Assembly (NCBI GenBank): GCA_002049455.2 | Contig: KV918986.1 | Location: 42,730 to 106,729 of the forward strand | DNA from: Porphyra umbilicalis | Lineage: Eukaryota; Rhodophyta; Bangiophyceae; Bangiales; Bangiaceae | Reading direction: 5' to 3' | DNA: 64,000 nt | In this document: piece by piece, positions 53,816-64,000 of the stretch | Numbering within the stretch: the stretch's first letter is position 1 | Layout: every line of letters starts with the position of its first letter | Translations under genes and position numbers: made by a program | The notes under the pieces: model-generated | Seen by the model: the letters and a program-made list of their open reading frames with translations, nothing else | Database searches by the model: none | Told to the model about the DNA's origin: nothing

Positions 53816-56800
53816 ACAGAAACCAAAAACGCGACTTGCCCGCATTCTTGCGGCCGCTCGGCCGCGGCGCTTGCATCTCGAGCAGCTTGCACCATGTCGA
53901 CATATTGCCGTGAGCGTGGCAAGTCGCGCAGCCACCGTGTATTAGGCCGTCACGGCCGTCCCGCGCAAGTCCGTAGACACCACCTGTCTACAGAAACCAA
54001 AAACGCGACTGGCGCGCATTCTTGCGGCCGCTCGGCCGCGGCGCTTGCATGTCGAGCAGCTTGCACCGTGACGACACATGAATGTGAGCGTGGCAAATCG
54101 CGCATCCACCGTGTATTGGGCTGCCACGGCCGTCCCGCGCAAGTCCGTAGACACCACCTGTCTACAGAAACCAAAAACGCGACTTGCCAGCATTCTTGCG
54201 GCCGCTCGGCCGCGACGCTTGCATGTCGTGCAGCCTGCACCGTGTCAATACATTGCCGGGAGCGTGGCAAATCGCGCAACCACCGTGTATTGGGCTGCCA
54301 CGGCCGTCCCGCGCAAGTCCGTAGACACCACCTGTCTACAGAAACCAAAAACGCGACTGGCGCGCATTCTTGCGGCAGCTCGGCCGCGGCGCTTGCATGC
54401 GGTGCAGCTTGCACCGTGTCGACAAATAGCCGGGAGCGTGGCAAATCGCGCAGCCACCGTGTATTGGGCCGTCACGGCCGTCCCGCGCAAGTCCGTAGAC
54501 ACCACCTGTCTACAGAAACCAAACACGCGACTGGCGCGCATTCTTGCGGCCGCTCGGCCGCGGCGCTTGCATCTCAAGCAGCTTGCACCATGTCGACATA
54601 TTGCCGTGAGCGTGGCAAGTCGCGCAGCCACCGTGTATTGGGCCGTCACGGCCGTCCCGCGCAAGTCCGTAGATACCACATGTCTACAGAAACCAAAAAC
54701 GCGACTTGCCCACGTTCTTGCGGCTGCTCGTCCGCGGCTCTTGCATGTCGTGCAGCCTGCACCGTGTCGATACATTGCCGGGAGCGTGGCAAATCGCGCA
54801 ACCACCGTGTATTGGGCCGTCACGGCCGTCCCGCGCAAGTCCGTAGACACCACCTGTCTACAGAAACCAAAAACGCGACTTGCCTGCATTCTTGCGGCCG
54901 CTCGGCCGCGGCGCTTGCATGCGGTGCAGCTTGCACCGTGTCGACAAATAGCCGGGAGCGTGGCAAATCGCGCAGCCACCGTGTATTGGGCCGTCACGGC
55001 CGTCCCGCGCAAGTCCGTAGACACCACCTGTCTACAGAAACCAAAAACGCGACTGGCGCGCATTCTTGCGGCCGCTCGGCCGCGGCGCTTGCATGTCGAG
55101 CAGCTTGCACCGTGTCGATACTTTGCCGGGAGCGTGGCAAATCGCGCAACCACCGTGTATTGGGCCGTCACGGCCGTCCCGCGCAAGTCCGTAGACACCA
55201 CCTGTCTACAGAAACCAAAAACGCGACTTGCCCACGTTCTTGCGGCTGCTCGTCCGCGGCTCTTGCATGTCGTGCAGCCTGCAACGTGGCACAACATTGC
55301 CGGGAGCGTGGCAAATCGCGCAACCACCGTGTATTGGGCCGTCACGGCCGTCCCGCGCAAGTCCGTAGACACCACCTGTCTACAGAAACCAAAAACGCGA
55401 CTTGCCCGCATTCTTGCGGCCGCTCGGCCGCGGCGCTTGCATGCGGTGCAGCTTGCACCGTGTCGACAAATAGCCGGGAGCGTGGCAAATCGCGCAGCCA
55501 CCGTGTATTGGGTCGTCACGGCCGTCCCGCGCAAGTCCGTAGACACCACCTGTCTACAGAAACCAAAAACGCGACTTGCCCGCATTCTTGCGGCCGCTCG
55601 GCCGCGACGCTTGCATCTCAAGCAGCTTGCACCATGTCGACATATTGCCGTGAGCGTGGCAAGTCGCGCAGCCACCGTGTATTAGGCCGTCACGGCCGTC
55701 CCGCGCAAGTCCGTAGACACCACCTGTCTACAGAAACCAAAAACGCGACTGGCGCGCATGCTTGCGGCCGCTCGGCCGCGACGCTTGCATGTCGTGCAGC
55801 CTGCACCGTGTCAATACATTGCCGGGAGCGTGGCAAATCGCGCAACCACCGTGTATTGGGCCGTCACGGCCGTCCCACGCAAGTCCGTAGACACCACCTG
55901 TCTACAGAAACCAAACACGCGACTGGCGCGCATTCTTGCGGCCGCTCGGCCGCGGCGCTTGCATCTCGAGCAGCTTGCACCGTGTCGATACATTGCCGTG
56001 AGCGTGGCCAATCGCGCAGCCACCGTGTATTGGGCCGTCACGGCCGTCCCGCGCAAGTCCGTAGACACCACCTGTCTCCAGAAACCAAAAACGCGATGGC
56101 GCGCATTCTTGCGGCAGCTCGGCCGGGGCGCTTGCATGTCGAGCAGCTTGCACCATGACGACATATTGCCGTGAGCGTGGCAAGTCGCGCAGCCACCGTG
56201 TATTGGGCCGTCACGGCCGTCCCGCGCAAGTCCGTAGACACCACCTGTCTACAGAAACCAAAAACGCGACTTGCCAGCATTCTTGCGGCCGCTCGGCCGC
56301 GACGCTTGCATGTCGTGCAGCCTGCACCGTGTCAATACATTGACGGGAGCGTGGCAAATCGCGCAACCACCGTGTATTGGGCTGCCACGGCCGTCCCGCG
56401 CAAGTCCGTAGACACCACCTGTCTACAGAAACCAAACACGCGACTGGCGCGCATTCTTGCGGCCGCTCGGCCGCGGCGCTTGCATCTCAAGGAGCTTGCA
56501 CCATGTCGACATATTGCCGTGAGCGTGGCAAGTCGCGCAGCCACCGTGTATTGGGCCGTCACGGCCGTCCTGCGCAAGTCCGTAGATTCCACATGTCTAC
56601 AGAAACCAAAAACGCGACTTGCCCACGTTCTTGCGGCTGCTCGTCCGCGGCTCTTGCATGTCGTGCAGCCTGCACCGTGTCGATACATTGCCGGGAGCGT
56701 GGCAAATCGCGCAACCCCCATGTATTGGGCCGTCACGGCCGTCCCGCGCAAGTCCGTAGACACCACCTGTCTACAGAAACCAAAAACGCGACTTGCCCGC

Positions 56801-59800
56801 ATTCTTGCGGCCGCTCGGCCGCGGCGCTTGCATGCGGTGCAGCTTGCACCGTGTCGACAAATAGCCGGGAGCGTGGCAAATCGCGCAGCCACCGTGTATT
56901 GGGCCGTCACGGCCGTCCTGCGCAAGTCCGTAGACACCACCTGTCTACAGAAACCAAAAACGCGACTTGCCCGCATTCTTGCGGCCGCTCGGCCGCGGCG
57001 CTTGCATGTAAAGCAGCTTGCACGGTGTCGACACATTGATGTGAGCGTGGCAAGTCGCGCAGCCACCGTGTATTGGGCCGTCACGGCCGTCCCGCGCAAG
57101 TCCGTAGACACCACCTGTCTACAGAAACCAAAAACGCGACTGGCGCGCATTCGTGCGGCCGCTCGGCCGCGGCGCTTGCATGTCAAGCAGCTTGCACCGT
57201 GTCGACACATTGATGTGAGCGTGGCAAATCCCGCAGCCACCGTGTATTGGGCTGCCACGGCCGTCCCGCGCAAGTCCGTAGACACCACCTGTCTACAGAA
57301 ACCAAAAACGCGACTTGGCAGCATGCTTGCGGCCGCTCGGCCGCGACGCTTGCATGTCGTGCAGCCTGCACCGTGGCGAACCACCGCCAGGAACGTGGCA
57401 AATCGCGCAACCACCGTGTATTGGGCCGTCACGGCCGTCCCGCGCAAGTCCGTAGACACCACCTGTCTATAGAAACCAAAAACGCGACTTGCCCGCATTC
57501 TTGCGGCTGCTCGGCCGCGACGCTTGCATGTCTTGCAGCCTGCACCGTGTCGATACATTGCAGGGAGCGTGGCAAATCGCGCAACCACCGTGTATTGGGC
57601 CGTCACGGCCGTCCCGCGCAAGTCCGTAGACACCACCTGTCTACAGAAACCAAAAACGCGACAGGCGCGCATTCTTGCGGCAGCTCGGCCGCGGCGCTTG
57701 CATGTCGACCAGCTTGCACCGTGACGACACATTGCCGAGAGCGTGGCAAATCGCGCAGCCACCGTGTATTGGGCCGTCACGGCCGTCCCGCGCAAGTCCG
57801 TAGACACCACCTGTCTACAGAAACCAAAAACGCGACTGGCGCGCATTCTTGCGGCCGCTCGGCCGCGGCGCTTGCATGTCAAGCAGCTTGCACGGTGTCG
57901 ACACATTGATGTGAGCGTGGCAAATCCCGCAGCCACCGTGTATTGGGCCGTCACGGCCGTCCCGCGCAAGTCCGTAGACACCACCTGTCTACAGAAACCA
58001 AAAACGCGACTTGGCAGCATGCTTGCGGCCGCTCGGCCGCGACGCTTGCATGTCGTGCAGCCTGCACCGTGTCAAAACATTGCCGGGAGCGTGGCAAATC
58101 GCGCAACCACCGTGTAGTGGGCCGTCACGGCCGTCCCACGCAAGTCCGTAGACACCACCTGTCTACAGAAACCAAAAACGCGACTTGCCAGCATTCTTGC
58201 GGCCGCTCGGCCGCGACGCTTGGATGTCGAACAGCTTGCACCGTGTCGACACATTGCCGTGAGCGTGGCAAATCGCGCAACCACCGTGTATTGGGCCGTC
58301 ACGGCCGTCCCGCGCAAGTCCGTAGACACCACCTGTCTACAGAAACCAAAAACGCGACTTGGCAGCATGCTTGCGGCCGCTCGGCCGCGACGCTTGCATG
58401 TCGTGCAGCCTGCACCGTGTCGATACATTGCCAGGAGCGTGGCAAATCGCGCAGCCACCGTGTATTGGGCCGTCACGGCCGTCCCACGCAAGTCCGTAGA
58501 CACCACCTGTCTACAGAAACCAAAAACGCGACTGGCGCGCATTCTTGCGGCCGCTCGGCCGCGACGCTTGCATGTCGAACAGCTTGCACCGTGTCGACAC
58601 ATTGCCGTGAGCGTGGCAAATCGCGCAGCCACCGTGTATTGGGCCGTCACGGCCGTCCCGCGCAAGTCCGTAGACACCACCTGTCTACAGAAACCAAAAA
58701 CGCGACTGGCGCGCATTCTTGCGGCTGCTCGTCCGCGGCTCTTGCATGTCGTGCAGCCTGCACCGTGTCGAAACACCGCCAGGAGGTGGCAAATCGCGCA
58801 ACCACCGTGTATTGGGCCGTCACGGCCGTCCCGCGCAAGTCCGTAGACACCACCTGTCTACAGAAACCAAAAACGCGACTTGCCCGCATTCTTGCGGCCG
58901 CTCGGCCGCGGCGCTTGCATGTCGGTGCAGCTTGCACCGTGTCGACAATTGCCGGGAGCGTGGCAAATCGCGCAGCCACCGTGTATTGGGCCGTCACGGC
59001 CGTCCCGCGCCAGTCCGTAGACACCACCTGTCTACAGAAACCAAAAACGCGACTTGCCCGCATTCTTGCGGCCGCTCGGCCGCGGCGCTTGCATGTCGTG
59101 CAGCTTGCACCGTGTCGACACATTGCCGTGAGCGTGGCAAATCGCGCAGCCACCGTGTATTGGGCCGTCACGGCCGTCCCGCGCAAGTCCGTAGACACCA
59201 CCTGTCTACAGAAACCAAAAACGCGACTTGCCGCATTCTTGCGGCCGCTCGGCCGCGGCGCTTGCATGTCGGCAGCTTGCACCGTGTCGACACATTGCCG
59301 TGAGCGTGGCAAATCGCGCAGCCACCGTGTATTGGGCCGTCACGGCCGTCCCGCGCAAGTCCGTAGACACCACCTGTCTACAGAAACCAAAAACGCGACT
59401 TGCCGCATTCTTGCGGCGCTCGGCCGCGGCGCTTGCATGTCGTGCAGCTTGCACCGTGTCGACACATTGCCGTGAGCGTGGCAAATCGCGCAGCCACCGT
59501 GTATTGGGCCGTCACGGCCGTCCCGCGCAAGTCCGTAGACACCACCTGTCTACAGAAACCAAAAACGCGACTGGCCGCATTCTTGCGGCAGCTCGGCCGC
59601 GGCGCTTGCATGTCGTGCAGCTTGCACCGTGTCGACACATTGCCGGGAGCGTGGCAAATCGCGCAGCCACCGTGTATTGGGCCGTCACGGCCGTCCCGCG
59701 CAAGTCCGTAGACACCACCTGTCTACAGAAACCAAAAACGCGACTTGCCGCATTCTTGCGGCCGCTCGGCCGCGGCGCTTGCATGTCGTGCAGCTTGCAC

Positions 59801-62800
59801 CGTGTCGACACATTGCCGTGAGCGTGGCAAATCGCGCAGCCACCGTGTATTGGGCCGTCACGGCCGTCCCGCGCAAGTCCGTAGACACCACCTGTCTACA
59901 GAAACCAAAAACGCGACTTGCCGCATTCTTGCGGCCGCTCGGCCGCGGCGCTTGCATGTCTGCAGCTTGCACCGTGTCGACACATTGCCGTGAGCGTGGC
60001 AAATCGCGCAACCACCGTGTATTGGGCCGTCACGGCCGTCCCGCGCAAGTCCGTAGACACCACCTGTCTACAGAAACCAAAAACGCGACTTGCCGCATTC
60101 TTGCGGCCGCTCGGCCGCGGCGCTTGCATGTCGTGCAGCTTGCACCGTGTCGACACATTGCCGTGAGCGTGGCAAATCGCGCAGCCACCGTGTATTGGGC
60201 CGTCACGGCCGTCCCGCGCAAGTCCGTAGACACCACCTGTCTACAGAAACCAAAAACGCGACTTGCCCGCATTCTTGCGGCCGCTCGGCCGCGGCGCTTG
60301 CATGTCGTGCAGCTTGCACCGTGTCGACACATTGCCGTGAGCGTGGCAAATCGCGCAGCCACCGTGTATTGGGCCGTCACGGCCGTCCCGCGCAAGTCCG
60401 TAGACACCACCTGTCTACAGAAACCAAAAACGCGACTTGCCCGCATTCTTGCGGCCGCTCGGCCGCGGCGCTTGCATGTCGTGCAGCTTGCACCGTGTCG
60501 ACACATTGCCGTGAGCGTGGCAAATCGCGCAGCCACCGTGTATTGGGCCGTCACGGCCGTCCCGCGCAAGTCCGTAGACACCACCTGTCTACAGAAACCA
60601 AAAACGCGACTTGCCGCATTCTTGCGGCCGCTCGGCCGCGGCGCTTGCATGTCGTGCAGCTTGCACCGTGTCGACACATTGCCGTGAGCGTGGCAAATCG
60701 CGCAGCCACCGTGTATTGGGCCGTCACGGCCGTCCCGCGCAAGTCCGTAGACACCACCTGTCTACAGAAACCAAAAACGCGACTTGCCCGCATTCTTGCG
60801 GCCGCTCGGCCGCGGCGCTTGCATGTCGTGCAGCTTGCACCGTGTCGACACATTGCCGTGAGCGTGGCAAATCGCGCAGCCACCGTGTATTGGGCCGTCA
60901 CGGCCGTCCCGCGCAAGTCCGTAGACACCACCTGTCTACAGAAACCAAAAACGCGACTTGCCCGCATTCTTGCGGCCGCTCGGCCGCGGCGCTTGCATGT
61001 CGTGCAGCTTGCACCGTGTCGACACATTGCCGTGAGCGTGGCAAATCGCGCAGCCACCGTGTATTGGGCCGTCACGGCCGTCCCGCGCAAGTCCGTAGAC
61101 ACCACCTGTCTACAGAAACCAAAAACGCGACTTGCCCGCATTCTTGCGGCCGCTCGGCCGCGGCGCTTGCATGTCGTGCAGCTTGCACCGTGTCGACACA
61201 TTGCCGTGAGCGTGGCAAATCGCGCAGCCACCGTGTATTGGGCCGTCACGGCCGTCCCGCGCAAGTCCGTAGACACCACCTGTCTACAGAAACCAAAAAC
61301 GCGACTTGCCCGCATTCTTGCGGCCGCTCGGCCGCGGCGCTTGCATGTCGTGCAGCTTGCACCGTGTCGACACATTGCCGTGAGCGTGGCAAATCGCGCA
61401 GCCACCGTGTATTGGGCCGTCACGGCCGTCCCGCGCAAGTCCGTAGACACCACCTGTCTACAGAAACCAAAAACGCGACTTGCCCGCATTCTTGCGGCCG
61501 CTCGGCCGCGGCGCTTGCATGTCGTGCAGCTTGCACCGTGTCGACACATTGCCGTGAGCGTGGCAAATCGCGCAGCCACCGTGTATTGGGCCGTCACGGC
61601 CGTCCCGCGCAAGTCCGTAGACACCACCTGTCTACAGAAACCAAAAAACGCGACTTGCCCGCATTCTTGCGGCCGCTCGGCCGCGGCGCTTGCATGTCGT
61701 GCAGCTTGCACCGTGTCGACACATTGCCGTGAGCGTGGCAAATCGCGCAGCCACCGTGTATTGGGCCGTCACGGCCGTCCCGCGCAAGTCCGTAGACACC
61801 ACCTGTCTACAGAAACCAAAAACGCGACTTGCCCGCATTCTTGCGGCCGCTCGGCCGCGGCGCTTGCATGTCGTGCAGCTTGCACCGTGTCGACACATTG
61901 CCGTGAGCGTGGCAAATCGCGCAGCCACCGTGTATTGGGCCGTCACGGCCGTCCCGCGCAAGTCCGTAGACACCACCTGTCTACAGAAACCAAAACGCGA
62001 CTTGCCCGCATTCTTGCGGCCGCTCGGCCGCGGCGCTTGCATGTCGTGCAGCTTGCACCGTGTCGACACATTGCCGTGAGCGTGGCAAATCGCGCAGCCA
62101 CCGTGTATTGGGCCGTCACGGCCGTCCCGCGCAAGTCCGTAGACACCACCTGTCTACAGAAACCAAAAACGCGACTTGCCCGCATTCTTGCGGCCGCTCG
62201 GCCGCGGCGCTTGCATGTCGTGCAGCTTGCACCGTGTCGACACATTGCCGTGAGCGTGGCAAATCGCGCAGCCACCGTGTATTGGGCCGTCACGGCCGTC
62301 CCGCGCAAGTCCGTAGACACCACCTGTCTACAGAAACCAAAAACGCGACTTGCCCGCATTCTTGCGGCCGCTCGGCCGCGGCGCTTGCATGTCGTGCAGC
62401 TTGCACCGTGTCGACACATTGCCGTGAGCGTGGCAAATCGCGCAGCCACCGTGTATTGGGCCGTCACGGCCGTCCCGCGCAAGTCCGTAGACACCACCTG
62501 TCTACAGAAACCAAAAACGCGACTTGCCCGCATTCTTGCGGCCGCTCGGCCGCGGCGCTTGCATGTCGTGCAGCTTGCACCGTGTCGACACATTGCCGTG
62601 AGCGTGGCAAATCGCGCAGCCACCGTGTATTGGGCCGTCACGGCCGTCCCGCGCAAGTCCGTAGACACCACCTGTCTACAGAAACCAAAACGCGACTTGC
62701 CCGCATTCTTGCGGCCCGCTCGGCCGCGGCGCTTGCATGTCGTGCAGCTTGCACCGTGTCGACACATTGCCGTGAGCGTGGCAAATCGCGCAGCCACCGT

Positions 62801-64000
62801 GTATTGGGCCGTCACGGCCGTCCCGCGCAAGTCCGTAGACACCACCTGTCTACAGAAACCAAAAAACGCGACTTGCCCGCATTCTTGCGGCCGCTCGGCC
62901 GGCGGCGCTTGCATGTCGTGCAGCTTGCACCGTGTCGACACATTGCCGTGAGCGTGGCAAATCGCGCAGCCACCGTGTATTGGGCCGTCACGGCCGTCCC
63001 GCGCAAGTCCGTAGACACCACCTGTCTACAGAAACCAAAAACGCGACTTGCCGCATTCTTGCGGCCGCTCGGCCGCGGCGCTTGCATGTCGTGCAGCTTG
63101 CACCGTGTCGACACATTGCCGTGAGCGTGGCAAATCGCGCAGCCACCGTGTATTGGGCCGTCACGGCCGTCCCGCGCAAGTCCGTAGACACCACCTGTCT
63201 ACAGAAACCAAAAACGCGACTTGCCCGCATTCTTGCGGCCGCTCGGCCGCGGCGCTTGCATGTCGTGCAGCTTGCACCGTGTCGACACATTGCCGTGAGC
63301 GTGGCAAATCGCGCAAGCCACCGTGTATTGGGCCGTCACGGCCGTCCCGGCAAGTCCGTAGACACCACCTGTCTACAGAAACCAAAAACGCGACTTGCCC
63401 GCATTCTTGCGGCCGCTCGGCCGCGGCGCTTGCATGTCGTGCAGCTTGCACCGTGTCGACACATTGCCGTGAGCGTGGCAAATCGCGCAGCCACCGTGTT
63501 ATTGGGCCGTCACGGCCGTCCCGCGCAAGTCCGTAGACACCACCTGTCTACAGAAACCAAAAAACGCGACTTGCCCGCATTCTTGCGGCCGCTCGGCCGC
63601 GGCGCTGCATGTCGTGCAGCTTTGCACCGTGTCGACACATTGCCGTGAGCGTTGGCAAATCGCGCAGCCACCGTGTATTGGGCCGTCACGGCCGTCCCGC
63701 GCAAGTCCGTAGACACCACCTGTCTACAGAAACCAAAAACGCGACTTGCCCGCATTCTTGCGGCCGCTCGGCCGCGGCGCTTGCATGTCGTGCAGCTTGC
63801 ACCGTGTCGACACATTGCCGTGAGCGTGGCAAATCGCGCAGCCACCGTGTATTGGGCCGTCACGGCCGTCCCGCGCAAGTCCGTAGACACCACCTGTCTA
63901 CAGAAACCAAAAACGCGACTTGCCCGCATTCTTGCGGCCGCTCGGCCGCGGCGCTTGCATGTCGGCAGCTTGCACCGTGTCGACACATTGCCGTGAGCGT
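53816..64000 (+). repeat. 174-bp satellite, block C (about 59 units, continues past window)
   Basis: Head-to-tail array to the window edge. The unit carries three self-complementary motifs: GTAGACACCACCTGTCTAC (7-bp stem), GCGGCCGCTCGGCCGC (7-bp stem) and GGCCGTCACGGCC (5-bp stem). From 53816 to about 58900 the units are diverse variants. From about 59000 they are nearly identical, differing mainly by 1-base changes in short homopolymers (CCC to CC, A5 to A6 or A4). The spacing of TGTATTGGG is 174 bp (60365, 60539), or 173 where a C is missing. Because 174 is divisible by 3 and stops are absent, very long frames appear on both strands. Confidence 0.95.

Noticed and set aside
59000-64000. Very long open frames (up to about 950-1,260 aa) on both strands across the 174-bp satellite
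   Set aside because: The unit length is a multiple of 3 and the consensus has no stop in several frames, so every frame repeats a 58-residue phrase. Frames jump whenever a 1-base indel occurs and no ATG, domain or codon pattern supports translation.
53816-64000. CRISPR array
   Set aside because: Units are contiguous with no unique spacers, the repeat is 174 bp, and the setting is eukaryotic.

Overview
The window is GC-rich nuclear DNA from a eukaryote, most likely a unicellular one. Spliceosomal introns are visible (GT...AG, phase 0 in the oxysterol-binding-protein gene and phase 1 in the 24.6-25.4 kb gene). Start codons sit in Kozak-like contexts, there are no operons or Shine-Dalgarno sites, and the transposon classes are eukaryotic: KDZ, PIF/Harbinger-like, hAT-like, TA-inserting, DIRS-like, and non-LTR with a restriction-like endonuclease. 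I cannot name the species from sequence alone.

Left part, 0-26 kb: a gene-bearing but transposon-scarred region. Three loci look like cell-surface or membrane proteins (2.0-3.65 kb minus, 7.27-8.96 kb plus, 9.65-10.6 kb minus). A decayed tyrosine recombinase lies at 4.8-6.0 kb. A clear KDZ transposase with CxC5-like and CxC6-like cysteine clusters lies at 11.8-13.4 kb. Further right are an unrecognised 638-aa protein (19.1-21.0 kb minus), an oxysterol-binding-protein homologue (22.5-24.2 kb plus) and a small two-exon protein with a mitochondrial-type N-terminus (24.6-25.4 kb minus). Long stretches between them show nothing I can support as genes.

Middle, 26.3-30.7 kb: stacked transposons. 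A TA-inserting MITE carries a second copy of itself inserted at its own internal TA. It abuts a Harbinger-like MITE whose sister copy lies in opposite orientation at 0.3-1.2 kb. Next comes a broken DIRS-like tyrosine-recombinase retrotransposon that stops where the satellite begins.

Right part, 30.7-64 kb: a 174-bp satellite in three blocks (about 4, 15 and 59 units). It is interrupted twice by the same family of roughly 10-kb non-LTR retrotransposon, same orientation, entering the satellite unit at the same point. Each element encodes ORF1, then an ORF2 with zinc fingers, reverse transcriptase, a very large Ala/Gly/Pro-rich expanded linker, and (second copy only) a CCHC plus PD-(D/E)XK-type endonuclease. 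In the second copy the ORF1 stop and ORF2 start overlap by 8 nt. Neither copy is intact. The first copy has lost its 3' end and carries a hAT-like MITE with an 8-bp target duplication, which itself carries a 129-bp TA-inserting MITE, giving four nested levels. The main novelty candidate is this satellite-associated retrotransposon with its giant repeat linker.
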